From the NCBI GenBank assembly GCA_019638625.1, contig JAHBTK010000006.1:62001-126000 (forward strand): a DNA stretch of 64,000 nucleotides, in the 5' to 3' direction. Below are positions 17,501-26,688 of the stretch, one piece after another. The notes below the pieces were generated by a model. That model was not told the origin of the DNA. It saw only the letters and a list, made by a program, of their open reading frames with translations, and made no database searches. This DNA comes from Chitinophagaceae bacterium. Lineage in GTDB: Bacteria; Bacteroidota; Bacteroidia; Chitinophagales; Chitinophagaceae. A program made the position numbers and the translations under genes. Each line of letters starts with the position of its first letter. Position 1 is the first letter of the stretch.

Positions 17501-17632
17501 GCTCCAATCGTTGCTGTTTAATGAAACTGCATAGGCGCAGATGGCATCTGAGCCGGAATTTCCAACAACTTTTTGCGCTTGTAAGAAAACGCTTTGTACC
17601 ATTAGCAGGGCGACAAGCATGAACCTGGTCAT
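14600..17632 (-). CDS. Glycoside hydrolase family 2 protein
   Basis: A 1010-residue secreted GH2-type enzyme with an N-terminal signal peptide (MTRFMLVALLMVQSVFLQAQ). The order is a sugar-binding jelly roll (~residues 40-195, AEVWVNGVKVGSHEGG), an immunoglobulin-like domain (~200-305), and a TIM barrel (~310-600). The acid/base is Glu441 in WGALNEN and the nucleophile Glu533 in IYISESGL. The last ~370 residues are an extra region with repeated beta-sandwich-like segments and a glutamine-amidotransferase-like stretch; this is longer than a minimal GH2. Specificity (galactosidase, glucuronidase or other) cannot be decided. It lies between the 699-residue glycosidase-like gene and GH127. Confidence 0.88.
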   Translation of the reverse strand: MTRFMLVALLMVQSVFLQAQKVVGNSGSDAICAYAVSLNSNDWSITTDSNNLGIQQEWFKNPPTHASKPTSVPWVIQDIFHNYHGVAWYWRSFDAPPQKKEGKYIIRFQTVDYMAEVWVNGVKVGSHEGGEFSFEADITKALHYQSRNLLVVRVLNPDYHPIDNILLKETASSLKHHPYTSNAVYNSGGITGNVELLSVADLRVQDIFVQADWLTGKVKVKAWISNTQGSMIRRTVRFKVSEFRTGRSLTLKSESHEISGGVNEIETEIQVANHQLWSPEEPFLYRVEVSVQTPACNEELSVRFGFRDFRFENGFFRLNGKRIFLIGCNFSTHYPVGYTIPLYEEMLRRDIVHMKALGQNFVRIPFGCPNPRIFDIYDELGILVHQEHYGSWQMNEFGGYKYDRPETMKDTMRLRYERSISGVIKRDRNHPSIIMWGALNENHEGIIFRKAVELLPRLRQLDPTRMIVLNSGRFDKDTTIGSLSNPGSTTWDVAEQKLKDWHPYVPIPYSKKTLDELSGRIPVMPGQKIYISESGLCFPIDLPSELGDYQQWGKAGSDDAMYFRRQYDKFKIDWQKFGLNDIWATYEDYIQEAYRTANELRQTGEAAIRSNPSVVAYTPTNGVADYSMGESVATNFRRLKPALIPSVLLANNPLRWCLATEPQSIYSGDSVLIRASFSNLDVLKKGNYPATIKIISPDLCVVFEKKTTVNIQGNDAAPFAQQVLEEIKILNGIEGKYRLLAHLDSGGTAAGGEATFYVSEPQKVTGLPASVVVYGNDKILTGWLANHGIKQVSLQTDKNAERQLILIAGKVAPDSIQMLQVVQQLARGSSVVFLNPAVLRRGNLSTGWLPLKEKGIIQPVDHVAGYYRADRWSKQHPVFYGLPSGGMMDVKFYRNIIAVQALCQEYNTNAKPVHTFQEVSAPLTYPDETICGATRISHNYCSGVQLGAWTLGEGRFLVNTLHIVENLGIDPAADRLLSNMLLFAAPDRTKKIATVPADWTQQLKSIGYIQ

Positions 17633-17653
17633 CGTTTTATTTTTTGGAGTGTT

Positions 17654-19753
17654 TTATTCAGTAACTACCAGGCTTATGCGCCAGGGATCAATAGACGGGA
17701 TGATAAATTTTTGATAGGGGCCATCCGTACCTGAAGCATGCACCACTGTTTCCTTACAATGCATATCGTATACTCTGATCGTTTTTTTTGTAGTGTGCAG
17801 CATGAGTTGCACATTCTCCGCTGCGTCGAAAGATGAATTGCTGATAGCTACAGTGGTCTGGCCGCTCTGTTCACGTACCCAGATATTCATTTTATGAAAC
17901 GATCCGATATACGCGGGCAGCTTGTTGTTAGACAACCAGCGAAAAGCAGCTTTTATCTGGGTATTCTTTGCGAGGTTGCCCATTGACTGCCAGGGATAAT
18001 ATCCGGCTACACAAATACGTCCGCCTAACCGGTTTTGAAAAATTCCCATCGTACATTCTCCTACGGTTTTATCAGTGTAATCGGTAAGCTCTGAAAGGAT
18101 CTCCGCTTTTAGATCACTTTTTTTAAAAGTATAGGCGGGTTGCATCCAGAAAGATTGCCGGTTGTCTCTCAATCGCCCGCTGAAAGCTCCGTTGAGCGGA
18201 TGATTGGTTAATCGCTCAATTCTATCCTTATTCTCGGTGCGTACCACTTCAAATCCCGTCAATTCACCGTATCCCAACTCATTAAATTGTTGCAATGCCT
18301 CCGCATCCATGTATACCGCCGATTGCAACAGTTGCATGATCTCGGTTTTATCCATGGCATATATCATATCCTTAGTGATCATGGTGGCGCTTGCATTTGT
18401 CGGTTGATAGCTAACCGGTAAACCATTTTCATAAAGGTCCATGGGCGCTAATGGTGTTTTACCTGTCAGCCAGTTGCCTTGTGGATTCACGGCTATTTCA
18501 CTGTTCTTATTCCAGTAAGAAAATAAACCAGACACAGGTATTCTTCCAAAGTGTTTAGCCATCAGGTCCAGGAAAGGACGCACCTGTTGCAGTTTTTCCG
18601 CCAGGGGCTCATATTCATCCAGGGGTTCATCGTGAAACGTGAGCACATTATAAGCTGCTCCCGTGCAGCCGGCGGCAATGTAAGCCGCCGCTTCAAACGC
18701 TACCATCGTAGCAGATTTCTTAAACCTGGGATAAGGAAAGTTTTCTATTTCCGATTGAATGGAATGTACTTCAGGAGGTAAAGCGGAAGCCTGCCTGCCC
18801 ATTGAATGAGCCTTAGCAATAAAGGCAGACGGCGTAAGATCGTCGTAAGCGCCGCCACCCGGTCGCCACATTACGGGTATCTTATTGATGCCCCCCAGTA
18901 TTTTGGCCCAATTACTGAAATCGTACCCCGCATAGTAAAGATCACTCGACATAAATCCAAGCGCTATCTTCGGATTCACGCGACGTACTTCTTTTTCAAT
19001 CAGCGTAAACAAGCTGGCCATGGTGTTCCTGTTGTGCTGGATCCATGCTTTACGCACTTCCAGTTTTTTGTCTACCGCACCTTCATCAAAGGCTTTTTTT
19101 AATTGCGCCCGTGTGTATTTCGTTCCGTTTTCCCCGGCGAAAATTTCCAGGCAACGATCGCAAAAACAGGCAAACTGAATATTACCATAACCTCTTAACC
19201 GAACATCATCGTCGATCCAGATATAATCCGGCGAAGTAAGAGCGGTGGCTCTGTAAATGGGAATTATATATTCTTTGCGGTATCGCTCATCGTTCGGGCA
19301 ATAAGATCCTTCATACGTCTTACCCTCCATATCAGTCATATGAGTGTAATAGTCTACCTGCAAGGAATTATCCAGGTTCTCGTTAAGGTGACCTACTGTA
19401 TTCAGCACATTGATGCCGGTTTTAAATCCGCGTTGCCGTGCCAGAGACATCCGGTCTTTAAGAATGGTTACACGTTCTTCCAGCACTTTTAAAGGGGGTG
19501 GCGGATGGGTGATGGATGTGAAGAAAGTTATTTCGCTGGTGGCTCTTTTATGCTTTTCAAAATACCGGAGCAGCTCGTTAAATCTCCCGGCAGATAGGGA
19601 TTGTCCCAGTCCTATGCGGAACGAAATAAAAGCAGAATCGAGTGCCGGCGGAGCAGCCGTGCTGGTTTGGGCACCGGCATTCTGAGCAAAGATGTTGATC
19701 ATTGCGGGTAGTAGCAGCAAAACCGACTTTTTTACAAAATGCCAAACATTCAT
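17654..19753 (-). CDS. Putative secreted glycosidase-like TIM-barrel protein, family not recognised
   Basis: A 699-residue protein with a signal peptide (VLLLLPAMINIFAQNAGAQ). The middle looks like a GH-type (beta/alpha)8 barrel: FKTGINVLNTVGH, DYIWIDDDVRLRGYG (181-183 Asp triplet), ALGFMSSDLYYAGYDF, VMWRPGGGAYDD. Cys196, Cys198 and Cys201 (FACFCDRCLEIF) plus Cys152 (YCPND) suggest a metal or disulfide site, as in some GH42-like proteins. The C terminus is a beta-sandwich. I cannot place it in a CAZy family. It starts 22 bp after SusD, so it is probably active on the same glycan. Confidence 0.75.
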   Translation of the reverse strand: MNVWHFVKKSVLLLLPAMINIFAQNAGAQTSTAAPPALDSAFISFRIGLGQSLSAGRFNELLRYFEKHKRATSEITFFTSITHPPPPLKVLEERVTILKDRMSLARQRGFKTGINVLNTVGHLNENLDNSLQVDYYTHMTDMEGKTYEGSYCPNDERYRKEYIIPIYRATALTSPDYIWIDDDVRLRGYGNIQFACFCDRCLEIFAGENGTKYTRAQLKKAFDEGAVDKKLEVRKAWIQHNRNTMASLFTLIEKEVRRVNPKIALGFMSSDLYYAGYDFSNWAKILGGINKIPVMWRPGGGAYDDLTPSAFIAKAHSMGRQASALPPEVHSIQSEIENFPYPRFKKSATMVAFEAAAYIAAGCTGAAYNVLTFHDEPLDEYEPLAEKLQQVRPFLDLMAKHFGRIPVSGLFSYWNKNSEIAVNPQGNWLTGKTPLAPMDLYENGLPVSYQPTNASATMITKDMIYAMDKTEIMQLLQSAVYMDAEALQQFNELGYGELTGFEVVRTENKDRIERLTNHPLNGAFSGRLRDNRQSFWMQPAYTFKKSDLKAEILSELTDYTDKTVGECTMGIFQNRLGGRICVAGYYPWQSMGNLAKNTQIKAAFRWLSNNKLPAYIGSFHKMNIWVREQSGQTTVAISNSSFDAAENVQLMLHTTKKTIRVYDMHCKETVVHASGTDGPYQKFIIPSIDPWRISLVVTE

Positions 19754-19775
19754 GGGAAATGAGTTTATTGAAAAT

Positions 19776-21311
19776 TTAATAGCCCGGGTTTTGTTCCAGG
19801 TTAGGGTTCATATCAATTTCGCCCTGCGGAAAAGGCAACAGGTAATGTTTTTCTTCGAACACCAACGAAACGCCGCCGGGTGTTTTAAGTTGGGGCAATA
19901 CGATATGCGCGATATGCCAGCGCTTCAAATCAAAATATCGCTGACCTTCCAGGGCTAGCTCAATCCTCCTTTCGTGCCGTATATAATCTCTCAGCGTTTC
20001 TTTTGTGCTGTAGGCAACCCTGTCTACAGGCGGCATATTTACGCCCGTTCTTCCTCTTATCAAATCTAATGCGTCATATACACTTGCATCAGGGCCATTG
20101 GCCTCGTTCCTGGCTTCGGCATACATCAGCAGGATATCGGCATAGCGGAGATGTACATAATCTTCGTCGTACTGATCTTGTTTGCTGTAGCTGAAAGGCG
20201 CTCTGGAAAGATCGACATATTTCTGCATATTAATCCCGGTAAGACTTAGCGCCCCTGCGGGTTCGCCTGCCGGCCAGGTAACATTAGGCATCCTGATAGT
20301 GTATCTCAATCGCGGGTCGCGGTTGAGCCAAGGTTGATCTTCATCGTACAATGGCGAAGCAGCAATGGATTTTCCATCGGTGCATTCGTATGCATCTACC
20401 AGATCCCAATAGGGACAAATATGAGAACCCCAGCCAAACTCCTGGTCGCCACCCCTGTTAGCGTTAGATCCTTCTGCAGTGGCTTGCGAAAGAGTAGGGG
20501 ATAAATATACGGTAGAGAACATGATCTCGGGATTGTTGGTTTGCCCGGATGCCAGGAATATCTTTTCATAATCTTCCGCTAAATGAAATACGCCGCCATC
20601 AATAATCTGTTTAGCAAGTTGAGCTGCTTCGGGCCATTTTTCTTCGTACAATAGTACCCTTACTTTTAATCCCTGGGCGCTGCCTCTTACCGCGTGGCCC
20701 CCATAGGAAATATTGGGTAATTTGTCAATGGCATAATCCAGGTCTTCCTTTATAAAAGCCAGCACTTCTGCTTTAGGGCTTTGTTTTACTTTCGCTTCAT
20801 CGGGGGTGGCGGGAGCCGTTTTATAAAGAATAACATCACCATAAAAATTAACCAGGTCGAAATATACGAGCGCTCTCAGGAATTGTACCTCTGCTTTATA
20901 GCTTTCTCTTATGGAACTCTCCACCGCTTCTACCTGGTCAATATTGGCCAGGAAATAATTGTAGGTGGCAATGGCCCTGTAAGAAACGCTGAATATGGTT
21001 GGAGACAATCCGCCTGTTGTAGGATTAAGGTCGCCTGTAACAATGGTGGTGATGTTCCAGTTGTAGGAACCCCATTGAGAATAACCGCCATCAGCAAGTG
21101 CATCGAGATAGGGACGTGCCCAACCATAAGGCGACAGCGGATATAAAGTTGCGTAACATCCTGCCAGTGCCATTTGTATATCCGCGTCTGTTTTCCAGAA
21201 CGAACCACTGGAAATGGCATCGAGGGGATCTTTATCGAGTTCTCTTGCGCATCCGCCACACAGGATTAATACAAGGCAAGTTATCAGTGTATAATGAATG
21301 AACCTTTTCAT
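19776..21311 (-). CDS. SusD/RagB family nutrient-binding outer-membrane lipoprotein
   Basis: Surface glycan-binding lipoprotein that caps the SusC barrel. It has a lipoprotein signal with lipobox LCGGC, the N-terminal KDPLDAISSGSFWKTDADIQMALAGCY motif split between two helices (typical SusD start), TPR-like helices (AEVQFLRALVYFDLVNFYGDV), and the C-terminal RRIELALEGQRYFDLKRW and FPQGEIDMNPNLEQNPGY signature. The frame opens upstream at TTG (21320); the ATG at 21311 is preferred. It follows SusC by 13 bp, and the two would be translated together. Confidence 0.95.
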   Translation of the reverse strand: MKRFIHYTLITCLVLILCGGCARELDKDPLDAISSGSFWKTDADIQMALAGCYATLYPLSPYGWARPYLDALADGGYSQWGSYNWNITTIVTGDLNPTTGGLSPTIFSVSYRAIATYNYFLANIDQVEAVESSIRESYKAEVQFLRALVYFDLVNFYGDVILYKTAPATPDEAKVKQSPKAEVLAFIKEDLDYAIDKLPNISYGGHAVRGSAQGLKVRVLLYEEKWPEAAQLAKQIIDGGVFHLAEDYEKIFLASGQTNNPEIMFSTVYLSPTLSQATAEGSNANRGGDQEFGWGSHICPYWDLVDAYECTDGKSIAASPLYDEDQPWLNRDPRLRYTIRMPNVTWPAGEPAGALSLTGINMQKYVDLSRAPFSYSKQDQYDEDYVHLRYADILLMYAEARNEANGPDASVYDALDLIRGRTGVNMPPVDRVAYSTKETLRDYIRHERRIELALEGQRYFDLKRWHIAHIVLPQLKTPGGVSLVFEEKHYLLPFPQGEIDMNPNLEQNPGY

Positions 21312-21324
21312 AAACTGCAATCAT

Positions 21325-24300
21325 TTAAAAGTTAATATTTGCACCAAAGTTGAACGTACGCAGTTGCGGGAACTGAGTGAGCGTAGAACCTTCACGTACT
21401 TCCGGATCGCCATCGTTGAATTTTGTGAAGGTCAACAGGTTGTTGCCTGATACATACAAAGACAATTGTTTTACGTGCAGCCTTTTCAGTAAGTTTTCAG
21501 GAACTGAATAAGAGAGCAGTACATTTTTCAGGCGCAGGTACGAAGTACTTCTTAACAGGTAAGTTGAACTGTAACCATATACTCCCGCGTAAGAAAATTC
21601 GTGCACGGCAGGAACAGTATTGCTGGGATTATCCGGCGTCCATGCATCGCGGAATTCTGCTTTTGGCGGAATGCCTTCCCTGAACGGCAGCGAGCTCCAG
21701 TCGGAAAGAAATACATGCGATCCTTGTACGCCCTGCAGGAAAACAGAGAGCGAGAAACGATTGTAGGCTACATTCAGATTAAAGGAATAATTGAATTTTG
21801 GGAAAGGATTGTAACTCACCCTGTCGTCGGCATCCACCACGCCATCTCCATTCTGATCCTTTATTTTTAAATCACCTGGCTTGGGGTTGTTGTATACCTG
21901 ATCGGGCGACTTATCAATATCATCCTGACTTTGAAAAATGCCGGCCCACTCGTAAAGGAAAAAAGAGTTATAAGGCAGGCCCGGTTCCCTTACTCCCAGG
22001 GTAGGGGTTACTATAGATACCAGTTCGTTTTTGAAACCTGATATCTGGAAGTTGGCATCGTACCGCAACTTACCTATATTGTTGGAGTGACGCAACTCCA
22101 GCTCCATACCCGTGTTTTTTAATGCGCCATCGTTTGTAATAGCGCCTGTTAATCCAACGCTTCCGGGTACAGGCAGGGTAGTAAGAATGTCGTAAGTATT
22201 CTTTCTAAACCAGTCGAAGCTTAACCCGAACAGACCGTTAAAGGCGTCGATGTCTACTCCAATATCAAATACTTTTGTTTTTTCCCACTGCAGATTTTTG
22301 TCGGTCATTCTTGTTAACCGTACTCCCTGGGTTACGGCAGTACCGTAGCTGTAGTTGGCATAGCTGAAAATATCCTGGTAAGGGTAAAGACCAATCTCCT
22401 GGTTGCCTAAAAGGCCGTAAGATGCACGTAATTTCAGATTATTGATCCAGCTTGCATTGTTTTTGATAAAATTTTCTTCAGACACCCGCCAGGCAGCCGA
22501 TACAGACGGAAATGCACCCCACCGGTGATCTTTTTGAACACGCGATGTTCCATCGTACCTGAAATTGGCTTCCAGCAAATATTTTTCGCTGAAGTTATAA
22601 GCCACTCTTGCAAAATAGGATTGTAAAGCCCATTGATTGGCGGTTCCGCCGAGCGCCTGGCCATCCGGGCTTCCCGCGTTCAATTGTGCCAGAGAAGTTG
22701 CCGGGAATCGTAACCTGGTGCCGGTAAGCTCACGATAGTCGTTGGACTGATTTTCATATCCTACCAATGCGTCGATAGTATGTTTGCCTATGACCGTGTT
22801 GTATTTTAAAGTAGAATAAACAGTAGGAGTGGTAGAAAAATTCGTATAGTCTGTTACGCCCAGTGTGGCCGGGTTACCTACAGCCTGGTCGAGCACATAT
22901 TCACCGTTCACTGGTTGATAAAAATAGAACTCACCAGGAGTGGAGTAACTATGTGCCTTTCTGAAAAAGTAATCCATATTATAAGCAGCCTTCGTGTCCC
23001 ATTGCAATCCTTTTAAAATATCAACCGTTACAAAAGCCTGCGCTCTTACCGAGTAAGCGCTATTTGTTCTGCTGCCATTGGTAAAAGCAATAGGAGCAAA
23101 CACACTGAAGGGTTCAGCCGCATAAGCGCGACCTGAAGACTTTCTTCCATCCGGCAGAAAAGGAGCTGCCATAGGAGTGCGTCCATATACAGCCCGCGCC
23201 AGGTCAAGGTCACCATTCCCCTGGGGTTCTGTATTATCCCGCTTAAAAAAATTAATAACGGTGCCCACCCTAACGGCTTTTAATACCTGGTTATCGTAAT
23301 TGATATTTACGGTATATCGTTTTGAGTTAAACACGGGCATGATACCATCCTGATCGGTATAGTTCAAGCCCAGCCTGAACCTGCTTTTTTCAGTAGTGTT
23401 AGAAAAAGAAAGAGAATGATTGATGATGTTTGCTGTTTTAAAAACATGTTCCGGCCAATTAAAATCGGGGTAAAGCGTTTTATCGGTTGAGTTCTTATAA
23501 TCGTTAATCTGTTGTTCGGTATAAAAGGGGGTGAGCCCCGATCTCAGCCTGGCAGCATTGTACATCTCCATGTACTCACCCGAGTCCCATATCAATTCTT
23601 TTATAGCAGTCGCGTTTTGAATGCCATAGTCGATGTGGTATTCAAGCGATGCGCCGCCTTTTTTAGCGCGTTTGGTAGTAACGATAATAACTCCGTTGGC
23701 CGCTCTTGCTCCATAGATAGAAGCCGATGCGGCGTCTTTGAGTACGGTAACGGATTCGATGTCGTTTGGTGCAATGGTGGTGATGTTACCAATTACGCCA
23801 TCAATTAGTATGAGTGGTGCAGACGATGCGCCGAAGGATCCCAATCCCCTGACGCGAATCATAGGATCATCATTACCGGGTTTGCCGGAGGGTTGAATCA
23901 CTTCCAATCCGGGAAGCCGCCCCTGTAGCAGGTTGGCGGAGTTGGGAACAGGGCTTGCGCTCAATGTTTTGGCGTTTACGGAGGCTACCGCGCCAGTGAG
24001 ATTAATTTTCTTTTGAGTGCTGTAACCTACTACCACTACATCTGTTAACCCCACTATTTCCGATTCCAGCACTATCCTGAGGTCTTCTCCAACGGCTATT
24101 TCTATGCTTTTATAACCCACCAGCGATACAATAAGCGTTTTGTCGGCATCCTGCACGCGAAAAGAAAATCTTCCGGTGCGATCGGTCATGGTGCCGCCGG
24201 ACTTTCCCTTCACCAGCACGCTTGCACCTTCAAGCGGTTGTCCGTCACTGTCAGTAACCTGTCCAGAAATTACGCGATCAAAGACTATCTTATTTACTAC

Positions 24301-24432
24301 TGATGTAGTTTTTGCGTACACTCCGGAACCAGCAAAAACAACAAACAAAAACAGAAATGTAAAATTTAAATAAAGTGATCTCCGGTGCACAAGTATATAC
24401 CTGTGCTTTCGAAGATGAAACATCTTTCGCAT
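21325..24432 (-). CDS. SusC/RagA family TonB-linked outer-membrane transporter
   Basis: TonB-dependent importer of oligosaccharides, 1035 residues. The order is a signal segment (LYLNFTFLFLFVVFAGSGVYA), a carboxypeptidase-regulatory-like domain (ISGQVTDSDGQPLEGASVLV), a TonB-box/plug with the conserved VVVGYSTQKKINLTGAVA and IRVRGLGSFG...PLILIDGV motifs, and a long beta-barrel ending in FNFGANINF with a terminal aromatic. There is no N-terminal anti-sigma-interacting (STN) domain. It is the first gene of the PUL operon. The first ATG at 24432 is used; a second is at 24423. Confidence 0.95.
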   Translation of the reverse strand: MRKMFHLRKHRYILVHRRSLYLNFTFLFLFVVFAGSGVYAKTTSVVNKIVFDRVISGQVTDSDGQPLEGASVLVKGKSGGTMTDRTGRFSFRVQDADKTLIVSLVGYKSIEIAVGEDLRIVLESEIVGLTDVVVVGYSTQKKINLTGAVASVNAKTLSASPVPNSANLLQGRLPGLEVIQPSGKPGNDDPMIRVRGLGSFGASSAPLILIDGVIGNITTIAPNDIESVTVLKDAASASIYGARAANGVIIVTTKRAKKGGASLEYHIDYGIQNATAIKELIWDSGEYMEMYNAARLRSGLTPFYTEQQINDYKNSTDKTLYPDFNWPEHVFKTANIINHSLSFSNTTEKSRFRLGLNYTDQDGIMPVFNSKRYTVNINYDNQVLKAVRVGTVINFFKRDNTEPQGNGDLDLARAVYGRTPMAAPFLPDGRKSSGRAYAAEPFSVFAPIAFTNGSRTNSAYSVRAQAFVTVDILKGLQWDTKAAYNMDYFFRKAHSYSTPGEFYFYQPVNGEYVLDQAVGNPATLGVTDYTNFSTTPTVYSTLKYNTVIGKHTIDALVGYENQSNDYRELTGTRLRFPATSLAQLNAGSPDGQALGGTANQWALQSYFARVAYNFSEKYLLEANFRYDGTSRVQKDHRWGAFPSVSAAWRVSEENFIKNNASWINNLKLRASYGLLGNQEIGLYPYQDIFSYANYSYGTAVTQGVRLTRMTDKNLQWEKTKVFDIGVDIDAFNGLFGLSFDWFRKNTYDILTTLPVPGSVGLTGAITNDGALKNTGMELELRHSNNIGKLRYDANFQISGFKNELVSIVTPTLGVREPGLPYNSFFLYEWAGIFQSQDDIDKSPDQVYNNPKPGDLKIKDQNGDGVVDADDRVSYNPFPKFNYSFNLNVAYNRFSLSVFLQGVQGSHVFLSDWSSLPFREGIPPKAEFRDAWTPDNPSNTVPAVHEFSYAGVYGYSSTYLLRSTSYLRLKNVLLSYSVPENLLKRLHVKQLSLYVSGNNLLTFTKFNDGDPEVREGSTLTQFPQLRTFNFGANINF

Positions 24433-25013
24433 ATGGCAATTTTTTATATATTGTTTGGAAAAATGAAATTGCTAGAATAGCATTTGTTTAAAGAAACTAA
24501 TTGAATTAAAAGTATTCTGCAGTCATTGGCAATCTTAATTTTGGTTGTAGAATGATAATTAGAATCAGTAAAAACTGTAGGCTACATTTAGTAGTAAAAT
24601 TAAACTAGCTTATACCTAAAAACCACTAGTGGAATATCCAAAAAATATGGTCTGATACCATTTATTGGGCGTTTTTTCTATACCACTGCTATAACATTAT
24701 ACGTAGAATCGGGCAGCGTAGAAATGTTGCTCTTGTAATGGGCAATAATTGAGAAAGTATTTGAAGTGGTAATTCCTCAAAATTTTACTTACAATAAATT
24801 ACCACGAAAGAATCAAACACCTAAAAATTGCAATATAAGTTACCTACTCACTTTATATACATCTTGTATGCATCATTGCTTTATCTTTCCTGTCATGATG
24901 GCCCCAAGATGACTACCAAAACGAAAGAAAAGCGGAGGTTGGCAATTTCTGAAATAATGTGCAAGTCGGAACCGGAAACTTACTGAACTTAAAGAAAACC
25001 CTTCTTCTCACTT
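24433..25013. other. Intergenic region upstream of the PUL operon (581 bp)
   Basis: AT-rich spacer between the SusC start and the leuB stop. It should contain the PUL promoter, but no match to TAnnTTTG in the minus direction was found. A 10-bp palindrome CCACTAGTGG (24623-24632) and an imperfect inverted repeat around 24832-24860 (ATATAAGT ... ACTTTATAT) are possible AraC sites. A 25-codon ATG frame at 24909-24986 is probably chance. Confidence 0.4.
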
Positions 25014-26087
25014 TTATAGATGCTTCAACACCTCTTCTCCCATTGCTGTTGTTCCTAAAACTTTATCGGCCGGTGTTTGTGCATCTGCGATATCTCTTGT
25101 TCTGAAACCCTCTTTTAATACTTTATCAACCGCATTGATGATGGCTTCTGATTCAGCTTTCAATCCGAAAGAAATATCCAGCAATAATGCGGCGGATAAT
25201 ATGGAAGCTAAAGGATTGGCTACGCCTTTACCCGTAATGTCGTGAGCGGAACCATGAATAGGCTCATATACGCCTGTGCCATCGCCTATTGAGGCGGAGG
25301 CCAGCATACCCATTGAACCGGCGATCTGTGAAGCCTCATCGGTTAATATATCGCCGAAAAGATTAGCGGTTACCACCACATCAAAACGGCGGGGATCTTT
25401 GATTAATATCATGGCAGCCGCATCTACAAACTGGTGCTCCACTTCCACATCAGGATAGTCCAATGCCACTTTCTGCACTACTTCGCGCCACAGGCGGGAG
25501 GTCTCCAGTACATTGGCTTTATCTACAGAACATAACTTCTTTCTCCTTGTTCCTGCTGCCTCAAATGCTTTGCGGGCAATGCGTTCTACTTCATAACGGC
25601 TGTATTCTGCCAAATCAAACGCTGTGTCGCCATTATTTTTTCTTCCCTTCTCACCAAAGTATATATCGCCGGTAAGCTCCCTGAAGAACAATATATCCGC
25701 CCCTTTTAATACTTCCGGTTTAATGCTTGACGCGCTGAGTAATTCATCAAATAATTTTATCGGGCGAAGGTTGGCGTATAAACCCAACTCTTTGCGCATT
25801 TTCAGCAAGCCCTGTTCCGGTCTCACTTTAGCAGTAGGGTCGTTATCATATTTCGGGTGACCAACAGCGCCAAACAATATAGCGTCTGATTTCTTCATTT
25901 TAACCAGTGTTTCATCAGGCAGGGGGTTTCCTGTTGCTTCAATAGCCACATGCCCGATCAAAGCTTCATCATACGTAAACGTATGACCAAACTTCGCCGC
26001 TATCTTATCCAATACCTTTTTACCAACTGCTGTTACTTCCTGCCCGATGCCGTCTCCGGGAACGATGAGAATGTTTTTTGTTGCCAT
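25014..26087 (-). CDS. leuB: 3-isopropylmalate dehydrogenase
   Basis: NAD-dependent oxidative decarboxylation of 3-isopropylmalate in leucine synthesis; the same enzyme class converts 3-methylmalate to 2-oxobutyrate. Signatures include NILIVPGDGIGQEV at the N terminus, LLKMRKELGLYANLRPIK, FFRELTGDIYFGEKG, VDKANVL, the Mg/NAD stretch NLFGDILTDEASQIAGSMGM, and EPIHGSAHDI. The frame is open to 26141, but the added 18 residues are unlike the family, so ATG at 26087 (MATKNILIV) is chosen, giving 357 residues. It is the last gene of the leu operon, preceded by an inserted GxxExxY gene. Confidence 0.95.
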   Translation of the reverse strand: MATKNILIVPGDGIGQEVTAVGKKVLDKIAAKFGHTFTYDEALIGHVAIEATGNPLPDETLVKMKKSDAILFGAVGHPKYDNDPTAKVRPEQGLLKMRKELGLYANLRPIKLFDELLSASSIKPEVLKGADILFFRELTGDIYFGEKGRKNNGDTAFDLAEYSRYEVERIARKAFEAAGTRRKKLCSVDKANVLETSRLWREVVQKVALDYPDVEVEHQFVDAAAMILIKDPRRFDVVVTANLFGDILTDEASQIAGSMGMLASASIGDGTGVYEPIHGSAHDITGKGVANPLASILSAALLLDISFGLKAESEAIINAVDKVLKEGFRTRDIADAQTPADKVLGTTAMGEEVLKHL

Positions 26088-26170
26088 GGAGAATTTATAG
26101 TTTTTTGTTATTTGATGTTTATGGTTTACCACAAAGAACATAAAGAATGCTCAAAGTACACAAACGATTT

Positions 26171-26551
26171 TTAAAGAATAACACGCTTGATTCCGTTCTT
26201 TAAAATCCTGACATTAAAATTAATTAGTAACCCCAAGTTAAAGTTGCCAAGGCGCATATAAGTTAAAATTTGCGCAAGGTGTATGTCGTTCAATGCCTCT
26301 ACAGCTTTCAGCTCCAAAACTAATTTGTTCTCAATCAGGAGATCAATTCTATAACCACACTCCAACTTTACCTCTTCAAATATCAAAGGCATTGGTTTCT
26401 CTTTTTCAACAAGAAAACCTGATTTTATGAGTTTGTAATACAGGCATTCTTTATACGCACTTTCCAGAAGTCCCGGACCTAACGCTTTGTGTACCTCAAG
26501 CGCACATCCCAATACGCGATAATCTAAAGTAACTGAATCTTGTGGTGTCAT
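26171..26551 (-). CDS. GxxExxY protein (PD-(D/E)XK-like family)
   Basis: A 126-residue protein with the signature GPGLLESAY (GxxExxY), followed by YKLIKSGFLVEKEKPMPL, a YRIDLLIENKLVLELKAVE core resembling a PD-(D/E)XK nuclease fold (D...E-x-K), and LAQILTYMRLGNFNLGLLINF. Function is unproven; the family is widespread in Bacteroidota as single scattered genes. Here it sits between the synthase and leuB in the leucine operon, same strand, and has no evident link to leucine synthesis, so it is likely an insertion. Confidence 0.88.
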   Translation of the reverse strand: MTPQDSVTLDYRVLGCALEVHKALGPGLLESAYKECLYYKLIKSGFLVEKEKPMPLIFEEVKLECGYRIDLLIENKLVLELKAVEALNDIHLAQILTYMRLGNFNLGLLINFNVRILKNGIKRVIL

Positions 26552-26688
26552 AGTTAGGTATTCTGATACCTCAAAAAAACTCCAATCACAAGCACAAGAA
26601 AGAAGACAATACTCATTTTTAATTACTCATAGTATCTCTTTTCTTTGTGTAGATTGGCGCCCTTCTTAGTGTTCTTTGTGGTTATAGA

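Noticed and set aside
24909..24986. 25-codon frame upstream of SusC, starting MTTKTKEKRRLAIS
   Set aside because: Considered as a leader peptide or transposase remnant; too short, with no repeats or further homologous sequence around it.
26171..26551. GxxExxY protein as a functional part of leucine synthesis
   Set aside because: The family is scattered beside many unrelated genes in Bacteroidota; position here is better explained by insertion.
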